From NORP181 sp047623555 (GTDB lineage: Bacteria > Pseudomonadota > Alphaproteobacteria > Rhodobacterales > Rhodobacteraceae): a stretch of 23,439 nucleotides of DNA. The stretch lies in the NCBI GenBank assembly GCA_047623555.1, contig JBLHMP010000065.1, positions 1-23,439 on the forward strand, given 5' to 3'. Positions 14,606 through 20,096 of this stretch are shown in pieces. A model generated the notes under the pieces. It ran no database searches and had not been told where the DNA came from. It saw only the letters and a list, made by a program, of their open reading frames with translations. Position numbers and translations under genes: made by a program. How positions within the stretch are numbered: the stretch's first letter is position 1; each line of letters starts with the position of its first letter.

Positions 14606-14640
14606 ATTCGGTGAAAAAACCAAGCATTTTTTCACCGAAT
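14606..14640. promoter_or_regulatory. Operator candidate 2: perfect 14-bp inverted repeat before the betaine operon
   Basis: Arms ATTCGGTGAAAAAA (14606-14619) and TTTTTTCACCGAAT (14627-14640) flank a 7-nt centre. The centre lies about 39 bases upstream of that of the other repeat, which shares the TGAAA/TTTCA half-site. On the minus strand TAAATT (just upstream, overlapping the far arm) could be a -10 box with TAGGTT 17 bases before it, both weak matches. A repressor bound here would sit on or just after the promoter. The repeat could also fold as a hairpin, but it precedes the first gene rather than following one. Confidence 0.6.
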
Positions 14641-14668
14641 TTAGGGTGTACCCTTTGGCGAACCTAGT

Positions 14669-14689
14669 GAGGGGGCTGTCTGCCCCCTC
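14669..14689 (-). terminator. Hairpin downstream of the thiolase gene
   Basis: GAGGGGGC (14669-14676) and GCCCCCTC (14682-14689) form a perfect 8-bp GC-rich stem with a 5-nt loop, about 50 bases past the thiolase stop. A smaller CCCC-GAAA-GGGG stem at 14710-14721 lies nearer the stop. There is no clear T-run, so it may be a weak intrinsic terminator or an RNA 3'-end stabiliser. It insulates the betaine operon from thiolase transcription. Confidence 0.55.
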
Positions 14690-14737
14690 TTGACCGATGG
14701 CTAATTCACCCCCGAAAGGGGTTGGGACGAGGAGAAA

Positions 14738-15910
14738 TCAGGGGCGCTCTATGGCGATAGCGGTGCCTTCTCCGCCACCGATACAGATGGCTGCGATGCC
14801 GCGTTTCAGACCGCGTTTTTCCAGTGCATTCAGCAGGGTGACGATGATGCGGGCGCCCGAGGCTCCTATTGGGTGACCTAAGGCGCAGGCGCCGCCGTTG
14901 ACGTTGACGATGTCACGCGACAGCCCCATTTCGTGCATGAAGGCCATGGGGACGACAGCGAAGGCTTCGTTGACCTCCCAAAGATCGACGTCATCTTTGC
15001 TCCAGCCGATTTGATCGAGCAGTTTTTGTGCTGCCAGGACAGGGGCTGTGGTGAACAAACCCGGTGCTTGCGCATGGCTCGCGTGGCCAAGGATACGGGC
15101 CCGGACGGTCAGGCCTTTGTCTTTGGCAGCGTCTGCCGAAGCAAGAACAAGGGCCGCAGCACCATCTGAGATAGAAGAAGAGTTGGCGGCAGTCACCGTG
15201 CCGTCCTTGCGGAAGGCCGGTTTCAGCATTGGAATTTTCTCGGGCCGGGCTTTGGCCGGTTGTTCATCAGCCGATGTAATCACATCACCTTTGCGGGTCT
15301 TTACCGTCACAGCGGCGATTTCACCGTCAAACGCGCCTGCCTCTTGCGCCGCAAGGGCGTTTGAGAGCGATTTCAGCGCGTATTCGTCCTGCGCCTCGCG
15401 GGTGAATTGAAACGATTCGGCGCAGTCTTCGGCAAATGTGCCCATCAGGCGGCCCTTGTCATAGGCATCCTCTAATCCATCAAGGAACATGTGGTCGATT
15501 ACCTGAGCATGCCCGATCCGCGCACCTCCACGCATTTTCGGCAAAAGATACGGAGCATTTGACATACTTTCCATACCACCAGCGATCATCACATCGGTCT
15601 GACCCAGCGCAATCTGATCAAAGCCGATCATCGCGGCCTTCATGCCTGATCCGCACATCTTGTTCAACGTTGTGGCGGGCACCTCTTCGCCCAACCCTGC
15701 GGCGAATCCGGCCTGACGCGCAGGGGCCTGGCCTTGACCTGCGGGCAAAACACAGCCCATCAGCACCTCGTCCACCGTTGTTGCTCCGGCTCCGTCCAGT
15801 GCGGCACGAATGGCTGCCCCGCCCAGATCAGCGGCGGGAACGCCGTCAAATACTCCCTGAAAACCACCCATCGGCGTGCGCGCGGCACCAGCAATCACAA
15901 CATCTTTCAT
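14738..15910 (-). CDS. Acetyl-CoA acetyltransferase (thiolase)
   Basis: A 390-residue type II thiolase that condenses two acetyl-CoA to acetoacetyl-CoA, or the reverse. The catalytic residues are all visible: Cys 86 in LNKMCGSGMKA, His 346 in GGACALGHPIGASG, and Cys 376 in AICIGGGEG; the NEAFA loop is also present. The length is that of PhaA/AtoB enzymes. ATG 15910 (MKDVVIAGAART) has GGAGGA upstream; the longer frame toward 16108 overlaps the divergent gene and is not conserved. No phaB or phaC is adjacent, so a role in polyhydroxybutyrate synthesis rather than acetoacetate or fatty-acid breakdown is open. It is transcribed alone. Confidence 0.92.
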   Translation of the reverse strand: MKDVVIAGAARTPMGGFQGVFDGVPAADLGGAAIRAALDGAGATTVDEVLMGCVLPAGQGQAPARQAGFAAGLGEEVPATTLNKMCGSGMKAAMIGFDQIALGQTDVMIAGGMESMSNAPYLLPKMRGGARIGHAQVIDHMFLDGLEDAYDKGRLMGTFAEDCAESFQFTREAQDEYALKSLSNALAAQEAGAFDGEIAAVTVKTRKGDVITSADEQPAKARPEKIPMLKPAFRKDGTVTAANSSSISDGAAALVLASADAAKDKGLTVRARILGHASHAQAPGLFTTAPVLAAQKLLDQIGWSKDDVDLWEVNEAFAVVPMAFMHEMGLSRDIVNVNGGACALGHPIGASGARIIVTLLNALEKRGLKRGIAAICIGGGEGTAIAIERP

Positions 15911-16000
15911 AATTCGTCCTCCAGAATTCACCCCCTGCATACCGGATGGTAATATTTCCCGTCTAGCGTGCAGATCAGAAACGTAACGTAGGAGCCGGAC

Positions 16001-16339
16001 ATGAGTCTGACCAGTACCCTGACCAATGGTGTGAAAATTGTTACCGTCGCTGTCAGCCGGATCGATGCAGCGATGGCCATTCAGTTCAAAGAAGACATGC
16101 GCGCGCAAACCGATGGCGGGCCAGAGCGGGTCATTTTGGACCTGTCCCGCGTTGATTTTGTCGATTCCAGCGGGCTAGGTGCGATTGTGGCCTCGTTTAA
16201 ACAAATGGGCGCAGGGCGGCGATTGGATCTGGCCGGGTTAACGCCTACGGTCGACAAGGTGTTTCGCCTGACGCGAATGGATACGGTGTTCAAATTGTTT
16301 CCATCGCTGGACGACGCGCTGCCTCCCTCTCGTAACTAG
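16001..16339 (+). CDS. STAS-domain anti-sigma factor antagonist
   Basis: A 112-residue single STAS domain like SpoIIAA/RsbV. The phosphorylation-site motif VDFVDSSGLGAIVASF (51-66) carries the expected Ser 57. In partner switching the unphosphorylated form binds the anti-sigma kinase and frees a sigma factor or other target. An AGGAG site precedes ATG 16001. The probable kinase partner follows after 33 bases on the same strand, and the pair is divergent from the thiolase gene. Confidence 0.85.
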   Translation: MSLTSTLTNGVKIVTVAVSRIDAAMAIQFKEDMRAQTDGGPERVILDLSRVDFVDSSGLGAIVASFKQMGAGRRLDLAGLTPTVDKVFRLTRMDTVFKLFPSLDDALPPSRN

Positions 16340-16372
16340 ATCGAAAATCTAACTTGGAATGTATAGATAACC

Positions 16373-16825
16373 GTGCCCAGTAGGCAAAACTCAATCAGCA
16401 TCGGCTTTGCCGCGACGCAGATCGAGGCGCGGAGAGCTATTGTTTTAACCATGGCTCAACTGCCGGACCTTGGCATTTCACAGTCACGATGCAGTGACAT
16501 CGAAATCGCGCTGGCTGAGGTGGTGAATAATGTGGTGGAACATGCCTTCGACGGTTTGCCAGATGCAACCGGGCATATTACCTGCCTGATTGAGGCCGAT
16601 ACCCTTACTATCGAAGTTAGCGATACCGGGCGACCCATACCTGACAACCAACTACCAACGGGATCGCGGGCTGACCTGTCCGGACCCATGGCAGATCTAC
16701 CAGAAGGCGGATTTGGTTGGTTTCTGATTCGCCAGATTGCTACAACCGTGACCTATGAAAGAACCAATGGCCAAAACCGTCTTATCCTGGAATTCAGATC
16801 AGAAGGAAAAGGTGAGATGCCTTGA
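16373..16825 (+). CDS. RsbW-like serine kinase / anti-sigma factor (HATPase)
   Basis: A 150-residue GHKL ATP-binding protein. The N box IEIALAEVVNNVVEHAF (43-59), the G1 box SDTGRP (83-88) and the G2 box GGFGWFLIRQI (112-122) are present in order, as in RsbW/SpoIIAB-type kinases that phosphorylate a STAS partner. The start is GTG 16373; there is no ATG close by and the N-terminus is then of normal length. It directly follows the STAS gene, so the two likely form a switch. No PP2C phosphatase or sigma factor gene is in the window, so what the switch controls cannot be told. Confidence 0.85.
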   Translation: MPSRQNSISIGFAATQIEARRAIVLTMAQLPDLGISQSRCSDIEIALAEVVNNVVEHAFDGLPDATGHITCLIEADTLTIEVSDTGRPIPDNQLPTGSRADLSGPMADLPEGGFGWFLIRQIATTVTYERTNGQNRLILEFRSEGKGEMP

Positions 16826-16896
16826 AACGGCCTTAGTTACTCCAAAGTGTTGCCCAAAACCGCTGACATAAGGGTTTTGTAGCTGCATATAGCTTC

Positions 16897-16942
16897 CCTC
16901 GGCGTCGCGTCTTTAGCCCCCACCCAGTGCGCGTCGCCGAGG
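16897..16942. repeat. 13-bp inverted repeat with one mismatch
   Basis: CCTCGGCGTCGCG (16897-16909) faces CGCGTCGCCGAGG (16930-16942) across a 20-nt loop; one base pair is mismatched. It lies 70 bases past the RsbW-like gene. With no T-run it is not a standard terminator, though it could stop or stabilise that transcript. Confidence 0.5.
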
Positions 16943-17405
16943 ACCGACATCCCCCAAAATTCAATGGCATGACAGATCCCTTTACTCGGGTTTGATGGTT
17001 TCAACATTGATCGCATTTCCACTAACGTCTGGCCATAGACACTGGGAAACCACAGGTCATGCGTGACTTTCAGATGGCTGGATGGTCACCGTTCAGACAC
17101 AGAATGGTATGTGTGCGACGCCATGGGAAATTTTGGGTTTGGATATGCGCACCCCGGCCATTCACGTGCCCAGGCAGGCATTCCGGCGATCGCAGGCGCG
17201 GCATTTGACTGAGGTCCTGCCAGCAACCGACTGCAAGACAATACCCGCATGGCCGTATCGCTGATCTATTTGCGACTTTGGCTCGGGGAGAGTAACAGAC
17301 AAATTTGGCATATTGTTTCAGAATTTGGGCACCTAATTCACGCTCAAGGTCGCAAATTACCGACGCACCGACCTCAGGTACTGACGCTGCAGTCCTGGGT
17401 GTAGG

Positions 17406-17421
17406 GTGGGTGAAAACCCAC
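17406..17421 (-). terminator. Short GAAA-loop hairpin after hspQ; REP-like
   Basis: GTGGGT (17406-17411) and ACCCAC (17416-17421) flank GAAA, five bases beyond the hspQ stop on the minus strand. The wider context GTAGGGTGGGTGAAAACCCA resembles dispersed GTAGGGTGGG-type palindromes of many proteobacterial genomes. It may act as a weak terminator or be a repetitive extragenic element. Confidence 0.45.
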
Positions 17422-17426
17422 GCCCC

Positions 17427-17753
17427 TTAGTTTAGTTGAAACTGCAGCGGATAGGCGCCGTCCTGGAACGGGCCGAACATGTCAGGGATATCCGGATGGT
17501 CCACAGGCTCTCCAGAATAGTCGGCTACTAGGTTCTGCTCTGAGACATAGGCCACGTAATAGCTCTGATCATTCTCAGCCAGAAGATGATAAAATGGCTG
17601 ATCCTTGACCGGTCGGCTTTCTTCGGGAATCGCCTGATACCAGTCATCTGTATTGGAAAACTCGGGGTCGACATCAAAAACCACACCCCTAAAGGGATGT
17701 TTCTTATGACGGACAACCTGTCCCAAATAATATTTTGCACGTGTTCTTAACAT
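17427..17753 (-). CDS. hspQ: Heat shock protein HspQ (YccV-like, hemimethylated-DNA-binding fold)
   Basis: A 108-residue protein matching HspQ/YccV: AKYYLGQVVRHKKHPFRGVV at the start, DVDPEFSNTDDWYQAIPEES in the middle, and PFYHLLAENDQSYYVAYVSE toward the end. In E. coli the protein is heat-inducible, was first described as binding hemimethylated oriC DNA, and modulates Lon protease and DnaA stability. ATG 17753 is the only sensible start; the G-rich stretch upstream is a weak ribosome site. No heat-shock promoter was convincing. It is divergent from the AEC transporter gene and not in an operon. Confidence 0.9.
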   Translation of the reverse strand: MLRTRAKYYLGQVVRHKKHPFRGVVFDVDPEFSNTDDWYQAIPEESRPVKDQPFYHLLAENDQSYYVAYVSEQNLVADYSGEPVDHPDIPDMFGPFQDGAYPLQFQLN

Positions 17754-17836
17754 TTAGTAGAAGCCCCTGACGTGGTTACTAACCGTTTCGTGCTCACTTT
17801 GTCCAACACTTGAATGCTCTTTTTTGGAAACAGTCT

Positions 17837-18718
17837 GTGAACCTTACTCTAACAGTGATTGAAATTGTGGCCCCGGTGTTCCTGCTTGCCGGGATTGGAT
17901 TCGTCTGGGTCAAGCTTGGTCTTGAATATCGAAATCAATTTGTCACTCGGATGGCGATGAATCTTGCGATGCCTTGCCTGATATTCGTTTCGCTCATGCA
18001 AACCACCATCGAACCCTCGGCTTTGGCAACCCTGTCATTTGCCACAATCGCGGTCTACGCAACCGTTGCCGTGGCGTCAGCGCTGTTTGTTCGCGTCACT
18101 GGCCTGAACCGTCGCACCTACCTTGCACCGTTTTTGATTGGCAATACCGGTAATCTGGGCTTGCCTCTGGCGTTGTTTGCTTTTGGGGAAACCGGGTTGG
18201 GATACGCTGTCGTCGTTTTTGCGATCTCGACGATCTGGGCCTTTACCTACGGCATATATCTGATTTCGGGCCACAGTTCGCTTTTGCGGGTTCTGCGCGA
18301 ACCGCTGGTAATTTCCTCTTTGCTGGGCGCTTTGTTTCTGTGGCAAGGCTGGGAAACGCCACAGGTTGTGACCAACACTCTGTCCTTGATCGGGCAGATG
18401 GCCATTCCGATGATGCTGATCACGCTTGGTGTCGCGGTTGCCCGGCTAAAGCCCGGTGGAATCGGTCGGGCGGTCTGGGTTGCGCTGGCCAAACTTGTCT
18501 TGTGTTTTGTCACTGCCTGGCTTGTTGCGGGCCTGTTTGATCTGAATTCAGTAGCGTTTGGCGTGCTGGTTTTGCAGATTTCCACCCCTGTGGCCGTATC
18601 CTCATACCTTATGGCCGAGAAATACGGCGCCGATTCCGAAGCGGTTGCCGCCTTGGTTATGGTATCGACATTGATGTCGGTGGCGGCACTTCCTGTCATT
18701 CTTGCGCTGTTGCTCTAA
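17837..18718 (+). CDS. AEC-family (auxin efflux carrier-like) transporter
   Basis: A 293-residue inner-membrane protein with roughly ten hydrophobic segments. The order is typical of bacterial AEC permeases: IEIVAPVFLLAGIGFVWVKL at the front, MNLAMPCLIFVSLM in the second helix, LIGNTGNLGLPLALFAFGE in the fourth, and QMAIPMMLITLGVAVARL after the centre. Relatives move malate, malonate or other small organic anions; the cargo here is unknown. GTG 17837 is preferred because GGAAA lies six bases before it; an in-frame TTG at 17810 would add nine residues without a good ribosome site. It is a stand-alone gene. Confidence 0.82.
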   Translation: MNLTLTVIEIVAPVFLLAGIGFVWVKLGLEYRNQFVTRMAMNLAMPCLIFVSLMQTTIEPSALATLSFATIAVYATVAVASALFVRVTGLNRRTYLAPFLIGNTGNLGLPLALFAFGETGLGYAVVVFAISTIWAFTYGIYLISGHSSLLRVLREPLVISSLLGALFLWQGWETPQVVTNTLSLIGQMAIPMMLITLGVAVARLKPGGIGRAVWVALAKLVLCFVTAWLVAGLFDLNSVAFGVLVLQISTPVAVSSYLMAEKYGADSEAVAALVMVSTLMSVAALPVILALLL

Positions 18719-18793
18719 AGCGAAACGCTCTAGCGAATGTGATTTCATCCTGCGCAGACTTGCTGTACCTTTGCAGAAAAAGGCAAGAGGCAG

Positions 18794-19381
18794 ATGAGCA
18801 GATCTCTTTGCGCTATAGTGTTGTTGATGATTCTAGCGTCCTGTGGCGGGGTTAATGTCCCACCGCGGAATTTGGATGATGCATGCAGCATTGTGAAACA
18901 GCGCCCCAAATACCTAAAGGCCTTCCGCGCGACCAAGCGCAAATGGGGGGTTCCGATTAGCGTCCAGATGGCAACGATCTATCAGGAAAGCAAATACCGC
19001 GCCGAGGCACGCACACCCTATCGCTATGCGCTGGGTGTGATCCCTATGGGCCGTCAAAGCAGCGCATTTGGGTTCAGCCAGGCCCTCGATGGCACCTGGG
19101 ATGAATACCGCGATGATGCGGGCCGCCGTGGTGCCAAGCGGGACAATATTCGCGATGCATCGGACTTTATCGGCTGGTACATGACCACAACCCGCGAGCG
19201 GAATGGCCTTGCCCTAAGCGACGCGCGCAACCAGTACCTAGCCTACCACGAAGGTCATACAGGCTATGCCCGAGGGTCACATAACAGCAAAAGCTGGCTT
19301 TTGCGGGTCGCCTCTGAGGTTGATAACCGCGCTGATATGTACAAAGCGCAATTGCTAAGCTGTCGCGGAATTCGGCTGTAA
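18794..19381 (+). CDS. Lipoprotein with lytic transglycosylase (SLT) domain
   Basis: A 195-residue protein with a lipoprotein signal: hydrophobic LCAIVLLMILASC, lipobox LASC with Cys 17 as the lipidated residue. From about residue 45 it looks like a goose-lysozyme/SLT domain: PISVQMATIYQESKY contains the catalytic Glu 65, then SSAFGFSQALDGTWDEYRDD and QYLAYHEGHTGYARGSH. Such enzymes cut peptidoglycan with formation of 1,6-anhydro-muramic acid. The protein is shorter than MltA/B/C-type enzymes and has no separate peptidoglycan-binding module. AAGAGGCAG precedes ATG 18794. It converges on lolA. Confidence 0.8.
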   Translation: MSRSLCAIVLLMILASCGGVNVPPRNLDDACSIVKQRPKYLKAFRATKRKWGVPISVQMATIYQESKYRAEARTPYRYALGVIPMGRQSSAFGFSQALDGTWDEYRDDAGRRGAKRDNIRDASDFIGWYMTTTRERNGLALSDARNQYLAYHEGHTGYARGSHNSKSWLLRVASEVDNRADMYKAQLLSCRGIRL

Positions 19382-19401
19382 TCAGTTTTACGCCGCAAAA
19401 A

Positions 19402-19433
19402 CCGGACGGAAACTATTACAGTTATCCGTCCGG
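19402..19433. terminator. Strong bidirectional terminator between convergent genes
   Basis: CCGGACGGA (19402-19410) pairs with TCCGTCCGG (19425-19433), extended inward by AACT/AGTT with a one-base bulge and a 5-nt loop. An A-run at 19397-19401 becomes a U-run in minus-strand transcripts, so it best fits the end of the ftsK-lolA message; the plus-strand gene stops 20 bases before it. Confidence 0.75.
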
Positions 19434-19453
19434 CACCGCGTTTGAATTGCCGG

Positions 19454-20056
19454 TTACCGGACCGGGTTTTTGATAAATTCACGCGTGTTAAACAGCGACG
19501 CGTGTAAATTCATGCCAGTTTCCAGCTCACTTAGATTAACCGTGATCTGCGCGCCCGTGCCATCATGAATCACCCATCTGCTTAGCCGCGTGGGGTTGTG
19601 GTCAAATATCAATTCAATCTGGCCGATGTCCGGATGCTTGGGGTCTTGCGCCGTAACAACAGTGGCCCGACCATCAAACCGATGACCCACAACCATGTTC
19701 GCGGCCCCCAAATCGACGTTCTTTTTCAGAATGATCGACAACGGCGTGCGTCGCAGCGGATAGGTTTCTGCCGAACGATGATTGGATTTCGGGTCAAATA
19801 TGACCACGGCACCAGCCCCGGCAACCACCACAGATTCAACCGGCGGATCATATTCCAGCCGCATCCGCCCCGGGCGTTTCAGATAGAGCCGACCGGTGGA
19901 TTTCGACCCATCATCGTTGGTCTGCGCAAACGTTGCTTCGGCGGTTTTAAGACTGTTCAGATAGGTCGAAATTTCGGCCAACGACAACGCTTTGGTCTGC
20001 GCCAGCAAAGGCGACGCAGAAAATATCAGGACTAAGGCCAGGGCAATCTTTTTCAT
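19454..20056 (-). CDS. lolA: Outer-membrane lipoprotein carrier protein LolA
   Basis: A 200-residue periplasmic protein. The signal peptide is KKIALALVLIFSASPLLA with cleavage before Gln 20. The mature part shows the LolA beta-sheet pattern: AEATFAQTNDDGSKSTGRLY, LKRPGRMRLEYDPP and VVVAGAGAVVIFDPKSN, with conserved Arg in the RPGRMRLEY strand. LolA carries lipoproteins across the periplasm to the outer membrane. It starts 40 bases after the ftsK stop, a pairing seen in many Rhodobacteraceae. Its message likely ends at the hairpin 19402-19433. Confidence 0.88.
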   Translation of the reverse strand: MKKIALALVLIFSASPLLAQTKALSLAEISTYLNSLKTAEATFAQTNDDGSKSTGRLYLKRPGRMRLEYDPPVESVVVAGAGAVVIFDPKSNHRSAETYPLRRTPLSIILKKNVDLGAANMVVGHRFDGRATVVTAQDPKHPDIGQIELIFDHNPTRLSRWVIHDGTGAQITVNLSELETGMNLHASLFNTREFIKNPVR

Positions 20057-20096
20057 GTCTTAAATATAGGCCGCCCCGTCACCAATTACACCCACC

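Larger units (their letters stand above)
16826..17426. other. 600-bp stretch with no recognised gene
   Basis: The longest minus-strand frame (17085 down to 16837) begins just after a TGA (17086-17088), has only a GTG as possible start (17022) and includes HDLWFPSVYGQT and CHAIEFWGMSVLGDAHWVG. Beyond that TGA the same frame reads on for some 50 codons toward 17240. I could not match this to a family. It might be a decayed gene. A long hairpin (16897-16942) lies within it. Confidence 0.4.
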
